Shown here: one piece after another, positions 6,981-13,715 of the stretch
Position numbering within the stretch: position 1 is the first letter of the stretch
How the letters are laid out: each line of letters begins with the position of its first letter
Assembly (NCBI GenBank): GCA_003963005.1
Contig: RXJW01000181.1
Location: 1 to 32,979 of the forward strand
Source: Burkholderiales bacterium
GTDB lineage: Bacteria > Pseudomonadota > Gammaproteobacteria > Burkholderiales > Burkholderiaceae_C
Length of the DNA stretch: 32,979 nucleotides
Direction: 5' to 3'
The notes under the pieces: model-generated
What the model saw: only the letters and a program-made list of their open reading frames with translations
Database searches by the model: none
What the model was told of the DNA's origin: nothing
Translations under genes and position numbers: made by a program

Positions 6981-7418
6981 TCAAGGTGGCACAAGCAACG
7001 TGAAACGCCCTCGACCCAGCAGTTTGCGGAAGTCGCGGTCAAAGCTCACCAGGTGTTCACCCCCCTCGTCCACGGCAGCCGCCAACCAAGCGTCGGGCAG
7101 ATCGTTGCCCTGGAGTTGCTTGGCCAGGCACAAGGCCTGCAGCTTGGGCCACTCGGGTCCCAGGCTCGCCAGGCGCACCCCAGGGACGGTCAGCAGCGCA
7201 TCGATGAAGGCCACCGCGTCCGGAATCGGTGTCGGCACGACGAAGATCTTCGGGCTGGTCACCAGGCGCAGGAAGCTGGCGATCACCATTGGCATGACCG
7301 TGAAGGCCGCGCCGCCAGGAACCTGTTCAAGCGCGTCTTCCAGCCAGGGACGGGCCACGGCATGGTGGGGGTGATCTGCCCTGAAGGCAGCCACCAGCAC
7401 GTTCACGTCAGGCGTCAT
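6981..7418 (-). CDS. vapC: VapC-type PIN-domain toxin
   Basis: A 145-residue PIN-domain protein: D4 in TPDVNVLVAAF with a His-rich DHPHHA segment, the SFLRLVTSPKIF helix, D106/D109 in GNDLPDAWLAAAV, and D127/D129 in LVSFDRDF. These fit the metal-binding acidic cluster of VapC ribonucleases, which cleave specific RNAs (often tRNA or rRNA) and halt translation. The Glu that I expect two to three residues into the strand before SFLR (usual pattern like LSELVLSGFLR) is Pro43 here, which may weaken catalysis. Its start overlaps the antitoxin gene by 11 nt, the usual coupling in vapBC operons. The family call is firm; activity is uncertain because of Pro43. Confidence 0.9.
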   Translation of the reverse strand: MTPDVNVLVAAFRADHPHHAVARPWLEDALEQVPGGAAFTVMPMVIASFLRLVTSPKIFVVPTPIPDAVAFIDALLTVPGVRLASLGPEWPKLQALCLAKQLQGNDLPDAWLAAAVDEGGEHLVSFDRDFRKLLGRGRFTLLVPP

Positions 7419-7653
7419 CGCCCAAGGCGTTCAGCAGGCTCTTGTTACTGCTCGCATCGAGCCCGGCGACCAAGCCACCGCGCCCTTTGAATACCGGCAG
7501 TCGCACGCTGCGGCGCACAGGCTTGTCTGCCTGAGCGCGCAGCCGTGCCTGCAAGGCTTCTTCGATCAGGCGCGTCAGACTCATGCGCTGATGCGCGGCA
7601 AGGGCCTTGGCCTCTGCCAGCAACCGGTCATTCAGGTCCAGCGTCGTCTTCAT
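7408..7653 (-). CDS. vapB: VapB-type antitoxin (ribbon-helix-helix)
   Basis: I took the ATG at 7651-7653, which opens directly on the ribbon-helix-helix strand MKTTLDLNDRLLAEAKALAA followed by the second helix SLTRLIEEALQARL; the frame extends further upstream but overlaps the presumed operator. The 81-residue product has a basic, proline-containing C-terminal tail that would wrap the toxin. The VapB dimer neutralises VapC and represses its own promoter; a matching palindrome lies 12 nt upstream of the start. It overlaps vapC by 11 nt. Confidence 0.88.
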   Translation of the reverse strand: MKTTLDLNDRLLAEAKALAAHQRMSLTRLIEEALQARLRAQADKPVRRSVRLPVFKGRGGLVAGLDASSNKSLLNALGDDA

Positions 7654-7664
7654 GAACCTGATGG

Positions 7665-7678
7665 TACAGATTTCTGTA
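7665..7678. promoter_or_regulatory. vapBC operator palindrome
   Basis: TACAGA, two bases, TCTGTA: a perfect 6-bp dyad ending 12 nt upstream of the vapB start, the place where VapB-VapC complexes normally bind for autoregulation. The promoter probably overlaps the 3' end of the VOC gene. Confidence 0.6.
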
Positions 7679-7685
7679 TCGAAAA

Positions 7686-8084
7686 TCAGGCCTTCGGCAC
7701 ACGCCAGATGGCGCACAGCTTGTTGCCGTCGGGGTCACGCACGTAACTCAGGTGCATCGCCCCCAGCGCCCCCTCACGCAGGCCAGGGGGCTCTTCGATG
7801 CTCACGCCGCCATGGGCCACGGCCACGTCATGGAAGGCCTTGACCTGCTCGGCCGACTCGCACTTGAAGGCCACTGTGCCGCCGTTGGCGTGGCACGCCG
7901 GCTCACCGTTGATCGGCTGGCTGATCGCGAAGGTGTTGCCCGCGTGGCGGTAGAACACCCGTTCGTGGCCGGTAGCCGCCGCGCTGCGAAAGCCCTCGGG
8001 CGCACCGAGCACGGCCAGCACCGCGTCGTAGAAGCGCTTGCTGCGCTCGATGTCGTTGGTACCGACCATGATGTGGTTGAACAA
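7686..8084 (-). CDS. VOC (glyoxalase/bleomycin-resistance fold) protein, TTG start
   Basis: A 132-residue protein with the vicinal-oxygen-chelate fold: FNHIMVGTNDIERSKRFYDAVL at the front, the paired second half HDVAVAHGGVSIEEPPGLRE, and the terminal YVRDPDGNKLCAIWR. The start is TTG 8084: GGAG lies 6 nt before it and the family N-terminus (x-F-N-H-I) begins exactly there, whereas the longer ATG-type frame adds 34 residues unlike the family. Metal ligands expected in such proteins are His4 at the front and Glu or His later; the substrate is unknown. It is probably a resident gene, as similar VOC proteins are common in Burkholderiales. It lies directly upstream of vapBC, in the same direction. 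Confidence 0.85.
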   Translation of the reverse strand: MFNHIMVGTNDIERSKRFYDAVLAVLGAPEGFRSAAATGHERVFYRHAGNTFAISQPINGEPACHANGGTVAFKCESAEQVKAFHDVAVAHGGVSIEEPPGLREGALGAMHLSYVRDPDGNKLCAIWRVPKA

Positions 8085-8204
8085 ACGGGTCTCCGCAAGG
8101 TGTTGTGACACCCTGCATTTTGGACAGACAGATGAGGCCCGTGTCGCGCTAAGGAATAGGTGTGGAATCCCTGGCGAGCGTCGCAAGACTGGCCGCGCAG
8201 GCGC

Positions 8205-9338
8205 CTATAGCTCGTAAGAGAAGCGGATCTCCTGATCCCCCGTCTCCGCCATGGCCCAGCCCCAAAGGTGCTCCGCATAGGTGGCATAAGCCGCAGTTTG
8301 ATCGCCGCCAATGATCATGCCGCACCAACTCATTCGCTCATCGCGTGGATGTCGCTTGTGCAGGCGCACTGCAGCTCCCGAATCGCCCGCTCGGCTGACA
8401 GGCTGCTGGATGTACATGGGCTGCCTATGCCCAAGCATGAGCATGTCACCCATGTATGACATTTCGCCGTCGCTTCCCAGGTCGATGGACTTGCGCACCG
8501 TGATTGCAGAAATCCGCGCGAGGGTGTCGCGCGTGCGACCGGAGCCCCGAAACTGCACAAGATCATCTTGCGAGAGTGTGGATATGGCGGCGATATCTGC
8601 CTCCCCCGCATCGATACGACCTCTACCACGCGGAACATGTGTGCCAATTTCGATCAACGAGGCATCAAGGGCGCTGTAAGGCGCGGATATCGATGCATGG
8701 GAGCCCGGCCTTGCGAAGTGCGTCGCGATGCCCAAGTCCGCCAAATCTGGTCGGCCAAGCAATGACCGAAGCCATATCCGCCAGCCGTCTCGTCTCTGAT
8801 CGCTTGCACACACTCGAGCATTCAAAGCCGCAACATGGCCACATGTCAGTCCCCAACAGCGCCCGTCGCGGGCACTTACGACCCCGCACAAGGTGCCGCA
8901 GCCCTGTTTGCCTTTGGCCTGATCAACGATGCGATCACCACTCGACAAATGGCCTCGAGCCGGCCCGCTACGCCGGTACTGAACGACAGTTCCCTCAAAC
9001 GAGGTGTTTTCGTCATACCTGGCGTGCCAATACTCCGGGTCCACATCGATCAGGATCCGCAGACGTGGACGCTGGTCTTCGATGTAACGGAAAGTGGCGG
9101 GTGTTCCTGCGAGCGTGGACAGATCATGCTGTTGATCAATCCTCAAGTAGCGCGCCTCACCGTCAGAGTACCAAAAGCGGTTGCGCGAGCGGGTCCCGTC
9201 ATGGGTTACCCGCGGGCTGACTTCAAAGCTCAGATGCTGTCCGGTTGTTGCCCCACGATCAACATACGTATACAGCACGTCGTTGAAGAAACTCCTCAAC
9301 CAGCCCTGAAACGCAACGTACCTCAAGTAATCGATCAT
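8205..9338 (-). CDS. Trypsin-like (chymotrypsin-fold) serine protease-like protein
   Basis: A 377-residue protein. Residues ~145-350 look like a chymotrypsin fold with a full triad: H168 in GLTCGHVAAL, D225 in SALDASLIEIG, S320 in SRAGDSGAAV; GCGTLCGVV just before matches the first barrel strands. Residues 1-140 are not recognised. There is no signal peptide, so it is probably cytoplasmic or membrane-associated via its partner. It starts 12 nt after the stop of a two-helix membrane protein, with no clear ribosome binding site of its own, so coupling is likely. Base composition is lower in G/C than flanking genes (sample lines 33/60 and 36/60 versus 42/60 in the next gene) and rare codons such as AGG and TTG appear, suggesting acquisition. 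Substrate unknown; immunity or regulated proteolysis are possibilities only. Confidence 0.75.
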   Translation of the reverse strand: MIDYLRYVAFQGWLRSFFNDVLYTYVDRGATTGQHLSFEVSPRVTHDGTRSRNRFWYSDGEARYLRIDQQHDLSTLAGTPATFRYIEDQRPRLRILIDVDPEYWHARYDENTSFEGTVVQYRRSGPARGHLSSGDRIVDQAKGKQGCGTLCGVVSARDGRCWGLTCGHVAALNARVCASDQRRDGWRIWLRSLLGRPDLADLGIATHFARPGSHASISAPYSALDASLIEIGTHVPRGRGRIDAGEADIAAISTLSQDDLVQFRGSGRTRDTLARISAITVRKSIDLGSDGEMSYMGDMLMLGHRQPMYIQQPVSRAGDSGAAVRLHKRHPRDERMSWCGMIIGGDQTAAYATYAEHLWGWAMAETGDQEIRFSYEL

Positions 9339-9350
9339 AAGAACTGCGGC

Positions 9351-9710
9351 TCAGTGACCGGCGATCTTGGTTGCCGAAGCAAAGAGTGTTTGCCAGCCGA
9401 TGCCGACAGGAAAGAGGGCCGCCAGTTGTACGAGCAATGGCTTCTTGGCGTCGAACGAAGACTTGTAGACAGCAGGCAGAAGCACGATACCAACCAGCAA
9501 ACCGAAGGCCACCCGCCCGCCAAGACTGGACCAATCCAGGCTCCAGGCACCGACTTCAACGTATTTGCGAAGAAATGGCTCGGCCACTACACCGGCAGAG
9601 ACGGCGAGGTATTGCGGTAGTACGGGCTGCTTCGGCGCTGCCGCGTGCCCGCGGGCGACAACGCCACGGTTTGCAGATTGAAGATCGAAGTAACGGATCA
9701 GTCCATTCAC
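9351..9710 (-). CDS. Small two-helix membrane protein, partner of the protease gene
   Basis: I chose GTG 9710 because AGGAG sits 9 nt upstream; a GTG further upstream (9776) is also open but has no better site. The product is 119 residues: a soluble N-terminal half (starting VNGLIRYFDLQ) and two predicted membrane helices, about residues 67-87 (VAFGLLVGIVLLPAVY) and 93-115 (LLVQLAALFPVGIGWQTLF), separated by a short charged loop. No family recognised. It shares the lower-GC composition of the protease gene 12 nt downstream, and both N-termini carry an R-Y-x-x-x-Q pattern, possibly by chance. It may anchor or regulate the protease. Confidence 0.6.
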   Translation of the reverse strand: MNGLIRYFDLQSANRGVVARGHAAAPKQPVLPQYLAVSAGVVAEPFLRKYVEVGAWSLDWSSLGGRVAFGLLVGIVLLPAVYKSSFDAKKPLLVQLAALFPVGIGWQTLFASATKIAGH

Positions 9711-9806
9711 GTCCGGGTGCTCCTGTGGATCAGCAAAACGGCGACAAGCGACAAGCATCCAGCCGCGTGGGCCCACGGTGGAACATTTTGACCAACCGTG
9801 CCGTCA

Positions 9807-11216
9807 TCACAGAGAAAAGATCTTCCCTGGATTAAGGATGCCCCGCGGGTCCATCGCTGCCTTCACCGCCCGCATCATCGCCACCGCCTCCTCGCCGGTC
9901 TCGTCGAGCAGGAAGCCCTGCTTGTGCAGCCCGATGCCGTGCTCGCCGGTGCAGGTGCCCTCCAGCGCAATCGCCCGCGCCACCATCTGTGCGCTCAGGC
10001 GCTCGGCGGTGGCGAGTTCCTCGGGCTGGTTCGGGTCCAGCAGGTAGGCGAGGTGGAAGTTGCCGTCGCCCACGTGGCCGACGATGAAGTAGGGCAGGCC
10101 GGCCGCTTCGACCTCGGCAATCGACGCATTGATGTTTTCGGCCAGGCGCGAGATGGGCACGCAGGTGTCGGTGGTGACCGCACGGCAACCCGGGCGCATC
10201 TGCAGGCCCGACAGGTAGGCGTGATGGCGCGCCGTCCACAGCCGCGTGCGGGCCTCGGGCGTGGTCGCCCACTCGAAGGCCTCGCCGCCGAAGTCGGCCG
10301 CCACGTCCTGCACCACCGCCGCCTGTTCGGCCACACCCGCCTCGCTGCCGTGGAACTCCATCAGCAGCATCGGCGCTTCCTTCAGGCCCAGCTTGTCGTG
10401 CGCGTTGACGGCCTTGATGGCGTTGGCATCGAGCAGCTCGCAGCGCGCGATCGGCACGCCGATCTGGATGACCTGCATCGCGGTACGCACGGCCGCGTCG
10501 ATGCTCGGGAAGAAGCACACGGCGGCCGACACGGCCTCCGGCAGCGGGTGCACCTTCACGGTCAGTTCCGTGATGACGCCGAGTGTGCCTTCACTGCCGA
10601 TCAGCAGGCGCGTCAGGTCGTAGCCGGCGCTGCTCTTCTTCGCGCGCGAGCCGGTGCGCACGACCTCGCCGTTCGCATTGACGAAGCGCAGGCCCAGCAC
10701 GTTCTCGCGCATCGTGCCGTAGCGCACCGCATTCGTGCCGCTGGCGCGCGTCGCCGCCATGCCGCCCAGGCTCGCATCGGCCCCAGGGTCGATCGGGAAG
10801 AACAGGCCCTCGTGCTTCAGCGCCTCGTTGAGCTGCTTGCGCGTGACGCCGGGTTGCACGGTCACGGTCAGGTCTTCGGCGTCAATGCGCAACACGCGGT
10901 TCATGCGAGACACGTCCAGGCTGATGCCGCCACGCACGGCCAGCAGGTGCCCTTCGAGCGACGAGCCGGCGCCGTAGGGGATGACCGGCACCCGATGCTC
11001 GGCGCACAAGGCCACCACGCGGGCCACTTCGGCCTCGGTGTCGGCAAACACCACGGCCTGTGGCGGTGGCACATCGAACACCGATTCGTCCCGCCCGTGC
11101 TGCTCGCGTACCGCCAGCGCGGTCGCGCAACGGCTGCCGAACTCGGCCTGCAAGGTGGCCAGCAGCGCCGCGGGCAGCGGCGGCACGACGGCTTGCAGAA
11201 CGGTGGGCGCATTCAT
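9807..11216 (-). CDS. FAD-linked oxidase, D-lactate dehydrogenase (cytochrome)-type
   Basis: A 469-residue flavoprotein of the FAD_binding_4 / FAD-oxidase_C family. The ATG at 11214-11216 has AGGAG 6-7 nt upstream. Motifs: IPYGAGSSLEGH (FAD pyrophosphate loop), PGVTRKQLNEAL, ASGTNAVRYGTMRENVLGL, LLIGSEGTLGVITEL, GHVGDGNFH, and the C-terminal GTCTGEHGIG. The SSLEGH version and TNAVRYGTMRENV favour D-lactate dehydrogenase of the mitochondrial/Dld type over glycolate oxidase GlcD, which has different loops. It would oxidise D-lactate (or a related 2-hydroxyacid) and pass electrons to cytochrome or quinone. No glcE/glcF or lldEFG partner lies beside it, supporting a single-subunit enzyme. Confidence 0.9.
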   Translation of the reverse strand: MNAPTVLQAVVPPLPAALLATLQAEFGSRCATALAVREQHGRDESVFDVPPPQAVVFADTEAEVARVVALCAEHRVPVIPYGAGSSLEGHLLAVRGGISLDVSRMNRVLRIDAEDLTVTVQPGVTRKQLNEALKHEGLFFPIDPGADASLGGMAATRASGTNAVRYGTMRENVLGLRFVNANGEVVRTGSRAKKSSAGYDLTRLLIGSEGTLGVITELTVKVHPLPEAVSAAVCFFPSIDAAVRTAMQVIQIGVPIARCELLDANAIKAVNAHDKLGLKEAPMLLMEFHGSEAGVAEQAAVVQDVAADFGGEAFEWATTPEARTRLWTARHHAYLSGLQMRPGCRAVTTDTCVPISRLAENINASIAEVEAAGLPYFIVGHVGDGNFHLAYLLDPNQPEELATAERLSAQMVARAIALEGTCTGEHGIGLHKQGFLLDETGEEAVAMMRAVKAAMDPRGILNPGKIFSL

Positions 11217-11302
11217 TCGACATCTCCTGATGCAGATCAGTGGATTGTGTTGCAGCCGCGGCCCTGCGGTGCCAGGATGGCCCGCGTCCTCTCGGGAGAC
11301 CC

Positions 11303-11530
11303 ATGATGACCCTGACTTGGTTGCTGTTGATCGCTGCCGTCGCGCTGCTGGTGATCGGTGCCTTGCGCTGGGACCTGCTCGTGGCGCGCTGGCGTGAACT
11401 CGCCACACCGCGGCCGGGCACCCCCCAGGCGCCGTCGGCGGTCGATCACCGGGCTGACCATGCCGGCCTTCACCCCCACGCTGCACCGGTCCACAAGCCT
11501 GCGCTGCGCCGCAGCGGCCGCCGCCACTAG
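11303..11530 (+). CDS. Small single-helix membrane protein (hypothetical)
   Basis: A 75-residue frame with two adjacent ATGs (11303 and 11306) behind a GGGAG site at about 11294. The first 23 residues form one hydrophobic helix (MMTLTWLLLIAAVALLVIGA); the rest is Pro/Arg/His rich. It diverges from the D-lactate dehydrogenase gene and leads toward the adenosyltransferase gene. No family recognised; the tail composition is that of high-GC random frames, so the gene is plausible but not certain. Confidence 0.5.
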   Translation: MMTLTWLLLIAAVALLVIGALRWDLLVARWRELATPRPGTPQAPSAVDHRADHAGLHPHAAPVHKPALRRSGRRH

Positions 11531-11602
11531 GCATTGCCCCTGGCCGGGGTGCCCAGCGCAGGGGCGGCGCAAAATCCGCGTTTTCCGCTTTCCGCACCCA
11601 CC

Positions 11603-12193
11603 ATGGGCAACCGCCTCACCCAGATCGCCACCCGCACCGGCGACGACGGCACCACCGGCCTCTCCGACGGCAGCCGCGTGCCCAAGACCCACCTGCGCGT
11701 GCAGGCCATGGGCGACGTCGACGAACTCAATTCCAACCTCGGTGTGCTGCTCGCCGAGCCGCTGCCGGACGACGTGCGCGACCTGCTGGTGACGATCCAG
11801 CACGAGCTCTTCAACCTCGGCGGCGAGCTCTCCTGGCCCGGCGGCACGCTGCTGAAGGACGCTGCCGTGCTGCGCCTGGACGAAGCCCTGGCCCACTACA
11901 ACGAGCACCTGCCGCGCCTCAAGGAATTCATCCTGCCCGCTGGCTCCCGCAGCGCCGCCCTCGCCCACGTCTGCCGCACGGTGGCCCGCCGTGCCGAACG
12001 CGCCGTGCTGGCGGTCGCCGCCGCGGAGACGATCAACGCCGCACCGCGCCAGTACCTCAACCGGCTGTCCGACCTGCTCTTCGTGCTGGCCCGCGTGCTC
12101 AACCGCGCCAACCTCGACGGCCTGGGCGGCGATGACGTCTACTGGCAGAGCGAACGGATGAAGCGGCTGGATGCGTCCGAGCACGGCCGCTGA
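11603..12193 (+). CDS. PduO-type cob(I)alamin adenosyltransferase
   Basis: A 196-residue ATP:cob(I)alamin adenosyltransferase, which makes adenosylcobalamin from reduced cobalamin and ATP. Evidence: the N-terminal ATP-binding segment TRTGDDGTTGLSDGSRVPK, DVDELNSNLG, the RRAERAVL helix, and the C-terminal YLNRLSDLLFVLAR signature. Five-helix-bundle trimer in the family; length is normal. The ATG at 11603 is chosen because homologues begin with MxNRLTxIxTRTGD; the frame is open upstream to 11534. The gene that follows starts 10 nt after its stop. No cobalamin synthesis gene is nearby, so it probably serves B12 salvage or mutase enzymes. Confidence 0.93.
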   Translation: MGNRLTQIATRTGDDGTTGLSDGSRVPKTHLRVQAMGDVDELNSNLGVLLAEPLPDDVRDLLVTIQHELFNLGGELSWPGGTLLKDAAVLRLDEALAHYNEHLPRLKEFILPAGSRSAALAHVCRTVARRAERAVLAVAAAETINAAPRQYLNRLSDLLFVLARVLNRANLDGLGGDDVYWQSERMKRLDASEHGR

Positions 12194-12203
12194 CGCGCCC
12201 ACC

Positions 12204-12620
12204 ATGCAGATCACCGGCCAATGCCACTGCGGACGCATCCGCTTCACCGCCCTGATCGATCCGACCCGGGTGTTCGCCTGTCACTGCGCTGACTGCCAGA
12301 CGATCTCCGGCGGCCCCTTCCGAGCCGTGGTGCCGGTGCCTGCTGCGCAGGTGCAGATGGAGGGCAGCCCGAAGCACTACGTGAAGGTCGCCGCGAGCGG
12401 CAATCGCCGGGCCCAGGCCTTCTGCCCCGACTGCGGCACGCAGCTCTACGCCACCGAAGCGGAAGGCCCGCAAGTCTTGAACATTCGCCTCGGCTGCGTC
12501 GCGGAGCGGGCCCAGCTCGCGCCCGTCGTCCAGGTCTGGCAGCAGTCCGCCATGCCCTGGCTGCACGAGCTGGACGGCGTGCCCGCCCACCTCCGCGGCC
12601 GGGACAGTCCGCTCGCCTAG
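12204..12620 (+). CDS. GFA (glutathione-dependent formaldehyde-activating)-family zinc protein
   Basis: A 138-residue protein with the GFA/CENP-V zinc fold: QCHCGRIRF (C7, C9), FACHCADCQTISGGPF, and the late FCPDCGTQLY, giving the usual two-zinc Cys set. Start at 12204, a few bases after the adenosyltransferase gene, so the two are probably co-transcribed. Formaldehyde activation has been shown only for some members; here the ligand is unknown. The C-terminus is Trp/His rich (PWLHELDG). Its TAG overlaps the TAG of the opposing yqjK-like gene. Confidence 0.9.
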   Translation: MQITGQCHCGRIRFTALIDPTRVFACHCADCQTISGGPFRAVVPVPAAQVQMEGSPKHYVKVAASGNRRAQAFCPDCGTQLYATEAEGPQVLNIRLGCVAERAQLAPVVQVWQQSAMPWLHELDGVPAHLRGRDSPLA

Positions 12621-12919
12621 GTTCGGCGCCGCAACACCCGCCACGCCAGCCACGCCCAGCGCAAGCCGCGCCAGAAACGGCCCCGCTGCTGCGGCCCGCT
12701 CGCCACGAAGAACGCCGCGCCCCCGCCCACCGCGGCCAGCACCGTCGGGTCGGACAGCACGCGGCGCCATGCCCTGACGCGCACCGCCCAACGGTCAGCC
12801 CGGCCGCCCAGGTCGTCCACGGCCAGCACAGCTTGCCCCCGCACGACCTCGGAGGCGAGCAGCAGGTTGGCCTTGCGCTCGGCACGCGCCACCGGGTCGT
12901 CAGGGATCCTCGGCATCAT
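12617..12919 (-). CDS. YqjK-like small protein
   Basis: A 100-residue protein starting at ATG 12919, which overlaps the stop of the yqjE-like gene (ATGA). The front half (KANLLLASEVVRGQAVLAVDDL) and the Arg/Trp-rich C-terminus (RFWRGLRWAWLAWRVLRRR) with a short hydrophobic stretch PTVLAAVGGGAAFFVASG in between match proteins I know as YqjK-like, encoded after yqjD-yqjE. Function unknown, likely membrane-associated. Third gene of the operon. Confidence 0.7.
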   Translation of the reverse strand: MMPRIPDDPVARAERKANLLLASEVVRGQAVLAVDDLGGRADRWAVRVRAWRRVLSDPTVLAAVGGGAAFFVASGPQQRGRFWRGLRWAWLAWRVLRRRT

Positions 12920-13302
12920 GGCCCGGGCGTGCGCCGCAACGCGTCGGCATCGGCCTTGAGTTCTCCGATGCTGGCCTGGAAGAGCGTGGCCGGCTGGTCG
13001 ATCAAGGCCTTGACCTTGAACACCGCCCACCCCGCTGCGGCCACCAGCACGACCGTGCCGCTGCCCAGCGCAAGCAGGCGATGGCTGTCCCACAAGGCCA
13101 CGGTGATCAGCAGGATCACCATCAGCAGCCCGAAGCCCGCCAGCAGCGCGGCGAGCACGGCCCACAGCAGCAGGCTGGCGATGCGGTCCTTCTCCTCCTG
13201 CGCCTCGATGGCGAACAGCTCGAGGCGGATGCGCCCGAGCGTCAGCAGCGAGGCACTGAGCCGCCGCAGAGGCGCGGAGACGGGTTCGGTGTCGTCGCTC
13301 AA
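12916..13302 (-). CDS. YqjE-like phage-holin-superfamily membrane protein
   Basis: A 128-residue protein with two hydrophobic helices (about residues 45-70 and 78-97) after an amphipathic N-terminus (RLSASLLTLGRIRLELFAIEAQEEKDR). This N-terminal pattern and the length match the YqjE/holin superfamily III group (Actinobacterial/proteobacterial DUF1469). No lysis role is expected outside phage; in enterobacteria these genes belong to a stress-responsive membrane/ribosome-associated cluster. It starts 13 nt after the yqjD-like stop and overlaps yqjK. Confidence 0.82.
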   Translation of the reverse strand: MSDDTEPVSAPLRRLSASLLTLGRIRLELFAIEAQEEKDRIASLLLWAVLAALLAGFGLLMVILLITVALWDSHRLLALGSGTVVLVAAAGWAVFKVKALIDQPATLFQASIGELKADADALRRTPGP

Positions 13303-13315
13303 GGGGTGCCTGGGC

Positions 13316-13624
13316 TCAGCGGCGACCGATCAGGACACCCAGGGCGAGACCGACGGCCGCGGCAACGCCGATGGCCTGCCACGGCTTGGCGTGCACGTAG
13401 TCGTCCGTCGCGGTGGCTGCGTCCTTGGCGCGCTGGATGGCCTCGTGCTGGGCGTCCAGCAGCTTCTCCTTGGCACCGGAGAGCCGGTCCTGGATGCGAT
13501 CGCGCAGCGCCTTGACCTCGCTGTCGGCCTGGTTGGTGGTGGCCGTCATCAGGGCATCGATGTCGTCCATCACGGCGCGGAAATCGGCAGCCAGCTTTTC
13601 CTTGGCTTGGGCGGTGTCACTCAT
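13316..13624 (-). CDS. DUF883 (YqjD/ElaB)-family membrane-anchored protein
   Basis: A 102-residue protein: a charged helical region (residues 1-75), then HAKPWQAIGVAAAVGLALGVLIGRR, the C-tail anchor with the characteristic PW and terminal RR of DUF883. Escherichia coli YqjD and ElaB bind stationary-phase ribosomes to the inner membrane; the same role can be inferred here. ATG at 13624 follows GAGGAGC at a good distance. First gene of the yqjD > yqjE > yqjK operon. Confidence 0.9.
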   Translation of the reverse strand: MSDTAQAKEKLAADFRAVMDDIDALMTATTNQADSEVKALRDRIQDRLSGAKEKLLDAQHEAIQRAKDAATATDDYVHAKPWQAIGVAAAVGLALGVLIGRR

Positions 13625-13715
13625 CACAGGCTCCTCGGACAGGGTCAAACACGGAGCAAGCCTAACGCGATCGCGCGCGAACGATATGACGCTCCTCAAA
13701 GGACGCGGGCTTCTC

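Noticed and set aside
8835..9620. 261-codon plus-strand open frame opposite the protease gene
   Set aside because: No ribosome binding site or recognisable motif, and the antisense frame carries a full protease triad and the partner gene.
8085..9806. Insertion sequence or phage boundary around the lower-GC island
   Set aside because: No transposase, integrase, tRNA or flanking inverted/direct repeats were found; only composition suggests transfer.
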